Source: Kiritimatiellales bacterium (GTDB lineage: Bacteria; Verrucomicrobiota; Kiritimatiellia; Kiritimatiellales; Pontiellaceae). Taken from it: 5,654 bases of DNA. A program made the translations under genes and the position numbers. A model generated the notes under the pieces. That model was not told the origin of the DNA. It ran no database searches and worked only from the letters and a program-made list of their open reading frames with translations. The stretch is from positions 1 through 5,654 of the forward strand of contig DAOVNC010000248.1 of assembly GCA_030630445.1 (NCBI GenBank), given 5' to 3'. Position 1 is the stretch's first letter; each line of letters starts with the position of its first letter. Below are positions 1-5,130 of this stretch, one piece after another.

Positions 1-1254
1 AAGGGCGCAGGCGGCAAGCTGAACATTGCCTTGATTGGCGCGCATGGCCGCGCCAAAGCCCACTACGGCAATCTTAAGCGGGAAAACGTCGTGGCGATCT
101 GCGACGTAACCGAGGCGAATCTGGCGCTGGCCACCAAGGAGTTCCCGAAGGCCAAGCGCTACAAAGACTGGCGCAAGTGCCTTGAGCAAAAAGACCTCGA
201 TGCCGTGGTCTGCTGTACAACAGACCACACCCATGCCTTCATCTCCATCTGGGCCATGAACCGCGGCCTGCATGTCTACTGCGAAAAACCGCTCGGCGAC
301 TGCGTCTACGAAGCCCGCGCCGTGCGCGCCGTCTACCTCAAAAACAAGCACAAGCTCGCCACCCAGCACGGCACCCAGCGGCACGCCGGCGAAAACTTTG
401 ACCGCGTTGCCGAGCTGATCAAGGGCGGCGCCATCGGCGATCTCAAGGATGTCCATGCATGGGGAAACCGCACGCACAACAAAACCGGCTATCTTCCCGC
501 CGCCGGAACGCCACCCAAAACCGTCGACTGGGACCTATGGATCGGGCCAACCCAAATGCACCCCTACAACCCCGAATACCTCTCCGGCAGGCCCGGCGCA
601 AACTGCCTGCAGTGGAACATGTACCACGACTTCGGCAGCTGGCAGGTCGGCGACATGGGCAGCCACACCATGGATCTCGCATGGAACGCCATCGATGCCG
701 CCGCCCCCACCTCGGCCAAAGCCGATAGCGAGGCCAGCGATGCCTACAACCCCGAAGTCTGCCCCTCCGCCCTGAAAGCCATCTTCGAGATGCCCGCCAA
801 CGACTGGCGCGATAAAATCCGCCTCGTGTGGTATCAGGGCGGCCCGATGCCCAACAGCCCGTTCAAGCCGCTCGACCTCAAGAGAATCGGCCACGGCGTC
901 ATGTTCAAAGGCACCAAGGGCGTGATTGTGGCCGACTTTGGAAGCCGCATGATCATCCCAATGGGCCGGGGCTCCGACATGACCTACTACAAATCCCCCA
1001 CCCCGGAACAGGTCGCCCCGTCGATCGGCGGCTTCCAACAGGAATGGATCGACGCCTGCAAAGGTGACCTGAAAACTTCGTGCGACTTCGACTATGCCGG
1101 CCGCATGATCGAAACGCTCATGCTCGGCCTCGCCGCGCACCGGGCCGGCAAAGAGCTGAAGTACGATGCCAAGGCCGGACGCGTCACCAACGATGCCATC
1201 GCCAACGACTACCTCAAAAAAGAATACCGGAAAGGCTGGAAACTTAATGGGTAA
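1..1254 (+). CDS. Gfo/Idh/MocA family NAD(P)-dependent oxidoreductase, 5' end outside the window
   Basis: The reading frame is open from base 1, so the gene starts upstream; the TTG at 31 lies inside the Rossmann fold and is not the start. Counting the first codon as residue 1, the dinucleotide-binding loop is the GAHGR stretch at 13-17, after the strand KLNIALI. The family's EKP motif (YCEKPLGD) is at about 93-100, with the Lys expected to take part in catalysis. WDLWIGP (177-183) and DMGSH (218-222, with the usual catalytic-region His) mark the C-terminal substrate domain in the form common in Planctomycetota and Verrucomicrobiota. The C-terminus (GLAAHRAGKELKYD...KKEYRKGW) is also typical. 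Members oxidise or reduce sugars and sugar-like alcohols with NAD(P); many in this subgroup carry a Tat signal, but that part is not visible. The DUF1080 gene follows 97 bp downstream on the same strand, which suggests a 3-keto-sugar pathway. The substrate cannot be told. Family assignment is firm. Confidence 0.95.
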   Translation, partial: KGAGGKLNIALIGAHGRAKAHYGNLKRENVVAICDVTEANLALATKEFPKAKRYKDWRKCLEQKDLDAVVCCTTDHTHAFISIWAMNRGLHVYCEKPLGDCVYEARAVRAVYLKNKHKLATQHGTQRHAGENFDRVAELIKGGAIGDLKDVHAWGNRTHNKTGYLPAAGTPPKTVDWDLWIGPTQMHPYNPEYLSGRPGANCLQWNMYHDFGSWQVGDMGSHTMDLAWNAIDAAAPTSAKADSEASDAYNPEVCPSALKAIFEMPANDWRDKIRLVWYQGGPMPNSPFKPLDLKRIGHGVMFKGTKGVIVADFGSRMIIPMGRGSDMTYYKSPTPEQVAPSIGGFQQEWIDACKGDLKTSCDFDYAGRMIETLMLGLAAHRAGKELKYDAKAGRVTNDAIANDYLKKEYRKGWKLNG

Positions 1255-1324
1255 TGGAGTGGTGGAGCGAGGGGGCAAGGGAGTCCCGCACAACCGGATA
1301 AAACTCCCCCGCCCCCCTACTCCA
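1246..1324. repeat. G-rich heptad-like repeat and long imperfect hairpin between the oxidoreductase and DUF1080 genes
   Basis: The end of the oxidoreductase gene runs into a G-rich stretch with heptad-like units (AATGGGT, AATGGAG, TGGTGGA). Its left arm pairs with a C-rich right arm: GGGGGC 1271-1276 with GCCCCC 1311-1316, GGGAGT 1279-1284 with ACTCCC 1303-1308, and TGGAG 1263-1267 with CTCCA 1320-1324, with small bulges. The loop is 1285-1302. No T-run follows, so a classical Rho-independent terminator is not supported. It could weaken read-through, protect the upstream mRNA end, or simply be a dispersed element. The repeated unit runs into the last codons of the upstream gene (KLNG-stop). 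Confidence 0.6.
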
Positions 1325-1341
1325 AAACCTCCCCCACAAAA

Positions 1342-1345
1342 GGAG
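1342..1345 (+). promoter_or_regulatory. Shine-Dalgarno site of the first DUF1080 gene
   Basis: GGAG within AAAAGGAGA lies 6 nt before the ATG at 1352. It fixes that start over the in-frame open sequence running back to 1166, which overlaps the oxidoreductase gene and reads through the GC-rich hairpin. Confidence 0.85.
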
Positions 1346-1351
1346 AATCAC

Positions 1352-2074
1352 ATGAAACGACTGACTGCCGCACTGGCGATTATCGCCCTATCAACCACAG
1401 CCTTCTCTGAAGACCCGTGGATCAACCTCTTCAACGGCAAAAACCTCGACGGCTGGACCGTTAAAATCGCAGGCTTCGAGGCGGGCGAAAACCCCGGCAA
1501 AATTTTCCGCGTGGAGGACGGGCTACTGACGGTTTCCTACGACGCGTTCGATAATTTTGGAGGCCGTTTCGGCCACATCTTCATCGACCGCCCCTTCACC
1601 AACTACCACTTCCGCTGCGAATACCGCTTCACCGGCGAGCAGGCCAAGGGCGGCCCCGGCTGGGCCTACGCCAACAGCGGCGCCATGCTCCAAGGCCAGT
1701 CCCCGGAAAGCATGGGCGCGAAGCAAAGCTTCCCCAACTCCATTGAGTTTCAATTCTTGGCTCAGGACAAAAGCGGCAAGCGCCCCACCGGCTCCATCTG
1801 CACCCCCGGAACCTACGTCGACATCGGCGGCAAGACCACCAAGAGCCACGTCATCAAAAGCACCGGCAAAGCCCTGCCCCTCGGCGAATGGGTCGTCGCC
1901 GAAGTCATTGTGAAGGACGGCAAGCTCCAGCATCTCATCAACGGCCAGCTCGTCATCGAATACACCAATCCGTGTTTCGACGACGGCACCCCCGTCGTCT
2001 CCGGCACCATCTCCCTCCAAGCCGAAAGCCACCCCTGCCAGTTCCGGAAAATAGAAATCAAAATCCTCGACTGA
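1352..2074 (+). CDS. Secreted DUF1080 (3-keto-disaccharide hydrolase-like) protein
   Basis: The 240-residue product begins with a signal peptide: KR, a hydrophobic run (LTAALAIIALSTTA), and a likely cleavage after AFS at 17-19, so it should act outside the cytoplasm. The mature part opens with the DUF1080 hallmark WINLFNGKNLDGW (about 22-34). Further family motifs are NSGAMLQGQSPESM, FPNSIEFQFL, the CTPGT segment, and the C-terminal beta strands (VSGTISLQAES, FRKIEIKIL) of a jelly-roll, concanavalin-like fold. Length is normal for a single-domain member. Characterised PF06439 proteins cleave 3-keto-glycosides; that this one does so is inference from family and from the upstream Gfo/Idh/MocA gene, whose relatives handle 3-keto sugars. 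A strong ribosome site precedes the ATG, so it may be translated independently even if cotranscribed. It resembles the minus-strand DUF1080 protein at 3106-3825 only in the family core, so the two are not a recent duplication. Confidence 0.93.
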   Translation: MKRLTAALAIIALSTTAFSEDPWINLFNGKNLDGWTVKIAGFEAGENPGKIFRVEDGLLTVSYDAFDNFGGRFGHIFIDRPFTNYHFRCEYRFTGEQAKGGPGWAYANSGAMLQGQSPESMGAKQSFPNSIEFQFLAQDKSGKRPTGSICTPGTYVDIGGKTTKSHVIKSTGKALPLGEWVVAEVIVKDGKLQHLINGQLVIEYTNPCFDDGTPVVSGTISLQAESHPCQFRKIEIKILD

Positions 2075-2096
2075 TCAGGCAGCTCAACGGAATTTA

Positions 2097-2157
2097 GGCA
2101 GAATAATTTAGTGGCAAAATAATTCCCGGCAGCAGGGTCGGTAAAAATCATTTTGCC
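2097..2157. repeat. GGCARAATAATT direct repeat with an inverted third copy
   Basis: Two direct copies, GGCAGAATAATT (2097-2108) and GGCAAAATAATT (2113-2124), are 16 bp apart. An inverted copy, AATCATTTTGCC (2146-2157), pairs with the second at 11 of 12 positions around a 21-nt loop. The hairpin begins 38 bp after the end of the second copy's upstream gene stop region and has no clean T-run. It looks like a dispersed intergenic element; a role in ending the DUF1080 transcript is possible but not shown. Confidence 0.6.
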
Positions 2158-2180
2158 TTCCGTTTTCTCCGGACAGTTTT

Positions 2181-2208
2181 TTCGTGTATTCCGTGTGGTC
2201 CGTGGTTA
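2181..2208. repeat. CCGTGTGG-type dispersed intergenic repeat just before vsr
   Basis: The stretch consists of near-repeats of (T)TCCGTGTGG: TTCGTGTA, TTCCGTGTGG, TCCGTGG. Read on the minus strand it gives the CCACGGACCACACGGA pattern often seen between genes in PVC bacteria and other phyla and often mis-annotated as short proteins (translating as TTDHTEYTK). It ends about 10 bp before the vsr start codon and takes the place where a ribosome site would be. Confidence 0.65.
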
Positions 2209-2218
2209 GCCTTCTCCC

Positions 2219-2782
2219 ATGGACACGCTGACCCCAGCAGAGCGCTCCAAGCTCATGGCCAAGATACGCGGGAAGAACACCAAGCCCGAGCTCGCCGTCC
2301 GCTCCATGCTCCACCGCGCCGGCTACCGCTTCAGCCTCCACCGGAGGGATCTGCCCGGCAGGCCCGACATCGTCCTGCGCAAATACCACACCGTCGTCTT
2401 CGTCCACGGCTGCTTCTGGCATCGCCACAAAAACTGCAAGATCGCCTCCATGCCCAAATCCAACGTCGCATTCTGGCAGGCCAAGTTCGACCGCAACGTC
2501 GCCAACGACAAGAAACACACGCGTCAGCTAAGGAAAATGGGCTGGCACGTCCTCACCGTCTGGGAATGCGAACTCAAGAAACCCGACAAGGTGCTCGCTA
2601 AACTACAGCGATTGCTCACCAACGAGGACACAGAGGGAAACCAAAAGCCCAAAGTCTACAGCCTAAAGCCATCTGCAACGTATCCCGTTGCAGAAAATGC
2701 CGAAGTTCCGATGGCGGCGGAGGAACGGGCGGAATATTCAGTCGTCCCCATAAGAGCACGACGGGACGTGAAGCGAGGCTGA
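2219..2782 (+). CDS. vsr: Vsr-type very short patch repair (T:G mismatch) endonuclease with extended C-terminal tail
   Basis: Vsr nicks DNA 5' of the T in T:G mismatches formed when 5-methylcytosine deaminates, so it works with a C5-cytosine methyltransferase. The start matches the family N-terminus (TPAERSKLMAKIRGKNTKPEL). LPGRPDIV places the catalytic Asp at D50. HGCFWHRH at 63-70 holds the intercalating aromatic pair F66-W67 and the active-site His. C65, H70, C73 and C117 (in WECEL) match the structural zinc ligands, with the C-x7-C spacing seen in many non-enterobacterial members. FW at 85-86 and the GWHVLTVWECE strand complete the fold. The core ends near residue 134. The remaining ~53 residues are not conserved: they include EDTEGNQ, a repeat-like peptide, and a perfect DNA hairpin at 2673-2693, so the tail was probably gained from non-coding DNA after loss of the old stop. 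No ribosome site precedes the ATG. A methyltransferase end lies 2.5 kb away on the other strand (5312-5500) and may be its partner. Confidence 0.94.
   Translation: MDTLTPAERSKLMAKIRGKNTKPELAVRSMLHRAGYRFSLHRRDLPGRPDIVLRKYHTVVFVHGCFWHRHKNCKIASMPKSNVAFWQAKFDRNVANDKKHTRQLRKMGWHVLTVWECELKKPDKVLAKLQRLLTNEDTEGNQKPKVYSLKPSATYPVAENAEVPMAAEERAEYSVVPIRARRDVKRG
2673..2693. repeat. Perfect 8-bp hairpin inside the tail of vsr
   Basis: CTGCAACG (2673-2680) and CGTTGCAG (2686-2693) form a perfect stem with a 5-nt loop. It sits in the non-conserved tail of vsr, so it may be an intergenic element later absorbed into the reading frame, or part of the transcript's 3' end structure. Confidence 0.6.
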
Positions 2783-2983
2783 ATGCCTACAAGCCAACGT
2801 TCTGCTCTTCAGCCTTTATAGCCCAGAAATCAACCCCGTTATGAGCTATAAAATCCCGCTTATAGCCCAAAAATAACATCTCCTGAATATGATTTCTTAT
2901 ATCATAAATCATATATTTATGGTCATTTAGGGGTCAATTTTGGTGGTTTTATATGATATACGGATATTTATACGCAGATAAAA
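2783..2983. other. AT-rich island with dyads and repeated TTATAGC motifs, no gene seen
   Basis: No convincing coding sequence is present. TTATAGCCCA occurs twice (2816-2825 and 2860-2869), with the inverted core GCTATAA between (2845-2851). A perfect 9-bp inverted repeat, ATATGATTT (2887-2895) and AAATCATAT (2906-2914), has a 10-nt loop, and TATATGATATA (2950-2960) is a near-palindrome echoing ATATCAT at 2899-2905. The composition contrasts strongly with the GC-rich genes around it. The repeats could be operator sites or the remains of a mobile element; nothing seen decides between these. Confidence 0.55.
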
Positions 2984-3008
2984 GCGGTTCTGAGAACCGC
3001 CACTACAG
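2984..3008 (-). repeat. REP-like element A (GTAG head plus hairpin)
   Basis: Read on the minus strand it is CTGTAGTGG followed by a perfect 7-bp stem (GCGGTTC, loop TCA, GAACCGC; plus-strand arms 2984-2990 and 2994-3000). A GTAG tetranucleotide 5' of a palindrome is the known signature of REPs mobilised by REP-associated tyrosine transposases. It forms a head-to-head inverted pair with element B, 10 bp away, as in a BIME. An intact RAYT gene lies about 1 kb to the right. Confidence 0.75.
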
Positions 3009-3018
3009 TCCGACCAAG

Positions 3019-3044
3019 CTGTAGCGGTGCTTCTTAGAAGCACC
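3019..3044 (+). repeat. REP-like element B (GTAG head plus hairpin)
   Basis: CTGTAGCGG is followed by a perfect 8-bp stem: GGTGCTTC 3026-3033, loop TTA, GAAGCACC 3037-3044. The head matches element A (CTGTAGYGG) while the stem bases differ but keep pairing, which is the covariation expected if the folded shape is what is recognised. It borders the transposase relic at 3048. Confidence 0.75.
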
Positions 3045-3047
3045 TGT

Positions 3048-3100
3048 CCCGCAGCGCCCAACGACGAGGATTACCCCGAACAGGTGACGGTGGTAATCGG
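3048..3100 (-). pseudogene. Relic of a second RAYT gene with internal deletion
   Basis: Bases 3048-3082 match 4383-4417 of the intact RAYT gene at 31 of 35 positions, and 3082-3100 match 4811-4829 at 17 of 19. Both are in the same order and strand as the intact gene, with the ~390 bp between them missing. On the minus strand the first block reads VRGNPRRWALRD, against VRANPRRWALRD in the intact protein, and most base differences are silent. The other block reads DYHRHL, as in the intact protein. The two blocks are one base out of frame, so no product is expected. It lies between REP-like element B and the stop of the second DUF1080 gene. Confidence 0.8.
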
Positions 3101-3105
3101 TCACA

Positions 3106-3825
3106 TTATTTCAGCTCTTCAGTCGTTTCACTTTCTTCCAGAATCCCTCCCGGGAGTTCCATGATGCGAATGTTTCTGAATTCAATCGGCGAACCTTCAG
3201 ATTCCAGACACAGGTAGCCCTTCTTTTTTGAACTCAATCTGATGCCGTTGACGAACTTGCCGTTGATGCTCAGTTTCACGACACCATCCACCGCCACAAC
3301 GACATACTTGTTCCACTCGCCAACCCCCTTGCAGCGCAGTTCTTTCGACATGCTGCGGGAGCCGCGCGGATTATCCGGCGTCGCCTTCAGGCCGCCAGCA
3401 CCGAACAGTTCTCCGGAAATGTAGCCGATATGGGCCTTTTGCTTCCCGTCCTTGTCGTTGACCCAATCGAGCTCCAGCATTTGAACCTCCATGCCGAGCG
3501 GAAGCCGGCCGCCTTTCGGGTCGGCATCGGACCACAGAAAAACACCGCTGTTGCCCTTCTTTTTCATGTGGCGCCATTCGATTTCCAGAATGAAGTTTTC
3601 ATACTGCTTCTCCGAGCGCATCACACCGATGGGCCGACCGGTACATTTGAGGATGCCGTTTTCCGCCGTCCAGGTATCCGCACTCGTATTGACATCGATC
3701 CAGTGGGTGAGGTTTGTACCGTTGAACAAGTCCACCCATTGCAGAGGCGTGCTTTCCTCGGCTGATGTGCGGCAAGCGATAGTGACCGCGGTTACGATTA
3801 AAATGACAGTCCATCTCCTTTTCAT
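3106..3825 (-). CDS. Second secreted DUF1080 (3-keto-disaccharide hydrolase-like) protein
   Basis: The 239-residue product starts with a signal peptide (MKRR, hydrophobic TVILIVTAVTIA, likely cut after TSA at 20-22); C18 gives a weak lipobox-like TIAC, so a lipoprotein is a less likely alternative. The mature chain opens with the DUF1080 motif WVDLFNGTNLTHW (about 30-42), then GNSGVFLWSD (about 91-100), GMEVQMLELDW and a C-terminal FRNIRIMEL strand. These are the core beta-sandwich marks of PF06439. The ATG is supported by AAGGAG on the minus strand (plus positions 3831-3836), 5 nt upstream. It differs in sequence from the DUF1080 protein at 1352-2074: it lacks the CTPGT block and belongs to the shorter GNSG subtype, so the two probably act on different glycosides or linkages. 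It stands alone on its strand, with REP-like DNA downstream and the RAYT unit upstream. The 150 bp before it show no clear promoter. The family is firm; activity is inferred. Confidence 0.92.
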   Translation of the reverse strand: MKRRWTVILIVTAVTIACRTSAEESTPLQWVDLFNGTNLTHWIDVNTSADTWTAENGILKCTGRPIGVMRSEKQYENFILEIEWRHMKKKGNSGVFLWSDADPKGGRLPLGMEVQMLELDWVNDKDGKQKAHIGYISGELFGAGGLKATPDNPRGSRSMSKELRCKGVGEWNKYVVVAVDGVVKLSINGKFVNGIRLSSKKKGYLCLESEGSPIEFRNIRIMELPGGILEESETTEELK

Positions 3826-3830
3826 CGTTT

Positions 3831-3836
3831 CTCCTT
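3831..3836 (-). promoter_or_regulatory. Shine-Dalgarno site of the second DUF1080 gene
   Basis: AAGGAG on the minus strand lies 5 nt ahead of the start codon at 3825-3823 and decides this start. Confidence 0.85.
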
Positions 3837-3914
3837 GGTTGAATGACTGGGCAATGCTGCTGCTATCCAGTTATTAGACGACCGCAAAACCCATTATCAT
3901 CCCGGCATTTCCCT

Positions 3915-3965
3915 GCAAGTGCTCTCTCGCCACGGCGAGACCCCTGCCCTAAACCCTCCAAACAA
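3915..3965 (+). repeat. Direct repeat flanking the RAYT gene, left copy
   Basis: It resembles 4980-5031 in the same orientation. Exact shared blocks are CCACGGCGAGA (3930-3940 and 4995-5005) and TCCAAACA (3957-3964 and 5023-5030); the first 26 aligned bases agree at 20-21 positions. It begins 11 bp beyond the transposase stop. The two copies enclose about 1 kb containing only the RAYT gene and may mark the ends of the unit that moved, or be a dispersed repeat the unit inserted beside. Confidence 0.65.
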
Positions 3966-3975
3966 CTCGTCAGGC

Positions 3976-4926
3976 TTAAGAACATCTTTTTGCGCAGAAT
4001 TGTTCCACCCAGCGATTCGCCTGTTCGCAGCTTGCGCGGGTGGCTTCCTCCATCTCATTCGGGAAGGCCGAAACCCAGAGCGCACGACCCTCCAGAAAAG
4101 AATCCGTCCAATCAACAGGGATGAATTTAGGCATGCCCATCGGCAACACCCAAACGATCCGGGCAGAGCCGCTCAACAAATCCTTCAAACAGGCCCGCTC
4201 GCCGGGAGAAAAGAAGGTACTGCAAACCAGCCCATCGAAGTCAGCCAAGTCGCTTTGCAATAGCCCAATCTCCGCCTCCGTCGACCTCCGCGACACACGC
4301 AAGGCCTTGCGCGGCCCGGCCCCCTGCAACAGCACATTGTTTCCCATGTACCGGCTTTCCCGAATCCTTCCTTGCGGCACATCCCGCAACGCCCAGCGAC
4401 GAGGATTGGCCCGAACATAGTTTTCCCGAACCTCCAGTTCCTTCGCATCAAAGCAAATCACATCATAATAATTCGGAGCCCAAACCTTTAATGGCTCTTT
4501 CCCGCCATCGCAGTTCTTCCCCCGTTCTTTCTCGCCAAGCTCCCGTTCTTTCCCGCAATTGCGGGAGACTTCCAGCAAACCGCTCCGTCGCGCTTCGCGC
4601 GTCACGGCTCCTTTAAAAACATTCAACACTTCGCCCAGCCCACTTCCACCCGACCGCGTAATCCGAACCAGCCCATGAAAATGATTCGGCATAATCTGCC
4701 ACGCCCCCAATTCAACATGGCCATAATGCTGCGGAATCTCCGCCCAGCACCGCTCCACCAGTTGCCCCAGCACATTCGACCGCATCGCGCACCCCTCCAC
4801 CTCGCCAAAAAGGTGACGGTGATAATCCGCGCCCAACGTAATGAAATACCACCCCGGCCGCGCATAATCGCGCCCGTCCATCCGCAATTTCTGCGACATG
4901 CTTTTCTTAAGATCCAGCGCACTCAT
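3976..4926 (-). CDS. REP-associated tyrosine transposase (RAYT, HUH/Y1 family) fused to a SLOG/DprA-like C-terminal domain
   Basis: The 316-residue protein has two parts. Residues ~17-185 are a Y1 transposase domain: RPGWYFIT...DYHRHLFGEV at the N-terminus, the HUH metal-binding motif in MPNHFHGLV (H82, H84), and WAPNYYDVICFDAKEL...NYVRANPRRW, with Y153/Y154 the best catalytic tyrosine candidates. This class binds and cleaves single-stranded REP hairpins rather than moving like a normal IS. Residues 121-148 are a charged, repeat-containing linker. Residues ~205-313 (PRKALRVSRR, STFFSPGERACLKDLLSG, the strand ARIVWVLPMGMP, EGRALWVSAFP, ATRASCEQANRWVEQF) follow the pattern of the SLOG/DprA-like family; this is pattern recognition, not a search. 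That domain stops a little short of its usual end, so slight C-terminal truncation is possible. No strong ribosome site supports the ATG at 4926; M10 (4899) is an alternative start. The gene is bracketed by direct repeats, and GTAG hairpins lie on both sides. Confidence 0.88.
   Translation of the reverse strand: MSALDLKKSMSQKLRMDGRDYARPGWYFITLGADYHRHLFGEVEGCAMRSNVLGQLVERCWAEIPQHYGHVELGAWQIMPNHFHGLVRITRSGGSGLGEVLNVFKGAVTREARRSGLLEVSRNCGKERELGEKERGKNCDGGKEPLKVWAPNYYDVICFDAKELEVRENYVRANPRRWALRDVPQGRIRESRYMGNNVLLQGAGPRKALRVSRRSTEAEIGLLQSDLADFDGLVCSTFFSPGERACLKDLLSGSARIVWVLPMGMPKFIPVDWTDSFLEGRALWVSAFPNEMEEATRASCEQANRWVEQFCAKRCS
4551..4566. repeat. Perfect 16-bp palindrome in the RAYT linker region
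   Basis: TCCCGCAATTGCGGGA equals its own reverse complement. It directly follows imperfect copies of CCCGTTCTTTCYCGC (4521-4535 and 4542-4556) that encode the charged linker (KERELGEKERGKN). The stretch may be a slippage-prone insert between the HUH half and the tyrosine half of the transposase. Confidence 0.7.
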
Positions 4927-4979
4927 CCGTCACATAAAACACAAACCAATCCCCAATCACAACAACATCCTTCCCGCCA

Positions 4980-5031
4980 GCAGGTGCTTTTCCACCACGG
5001 CGAGAGCCTCCCTCCCCAACTTTCCAAACAG
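4980..5031 (+). repeat. Direct repeat flanking the RAYT gene, right copy
   Basis: This is the right-hand partner of 3915-3965, in the same orientation, and lies 54 bp upstream of the transposase start codon. The 54 bp between (4927-4979) are A/C-rich on the plus strand and show no recognisable promoter. Confidence 0.65.
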
Positions 5032-5057
5032 CTAAAGCATTTCACGAATGAATTGTC

Positions 5058-5081
5058 GTAGACGCGACGTCCTCGTCGCGT
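5058..5081 (+). repeat. REP-like element C (GTAG head plus hairpin)
   Basis: GTAG (5058-5061) is followed directly by a perfect 8-bp stem: ACGCGACG 5062-5069, loop TCCT, CGTCGCGT 5074-5081. In addition, 5067-5079 has a perfect 13-bp inverted copy at 5099-5111, giving an alternative longer hairpin with a 19-nt loop. The design matches elements A and B although the stem sequence differs. Confidence 0.68.
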
Positions 5082-5130
5082 TCTTTGTGTACGGGCAAGC
5101 GACGAGGACGTTGGTTGACGCTTCCTTTGG

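Noticed and set aside
31..33. TTG as start codon of the oxidoreductase
   Set aside because: The frame is open to base 1 and the first Rossmann strand (KLNIAL) lies before it, so the gene begins outside the window.
535..1293. Long minus-strand open frame opposite the oxidoreductase
   Set aside because: It is a shadow frame in GC-rich DNA; its translation is low-complexity (Gly, Val, Ala-rich) with no domain, while the plus strand has clear family motifs.
1166..1351. N-terminal extension of the first DUF1080 protein
   Set aside because: It would overlap the oxidoreductase gene, read through a repeat hairpin, and bury the signal peptide; a good ribosome site supports the ATG at 1352.
2108..2518. 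Minus-strand frame across the vsr leader and start
   Set aside because: It is antisense to vsr and its C-terminal half translates the dispersed repeat (TTDHTEYTK), a known type of false gene.
2984..3044. Hairpins as Rho-independent terminators for vsr or DUF1080
   Set aside because: No T-run follows either hairpin on either strand, and the shared GTAG heads fit REP elements better.
3897..4115. Minus-strand frame suggesting a frameshifted continuation of the RAYT protein
   Set aside because: The shifted frame reads into the flanking direct repeat (SPWRESTC, echoed by SPWWKSTC at the other copy), so it is repeat DNA rather than lost coding sequence.
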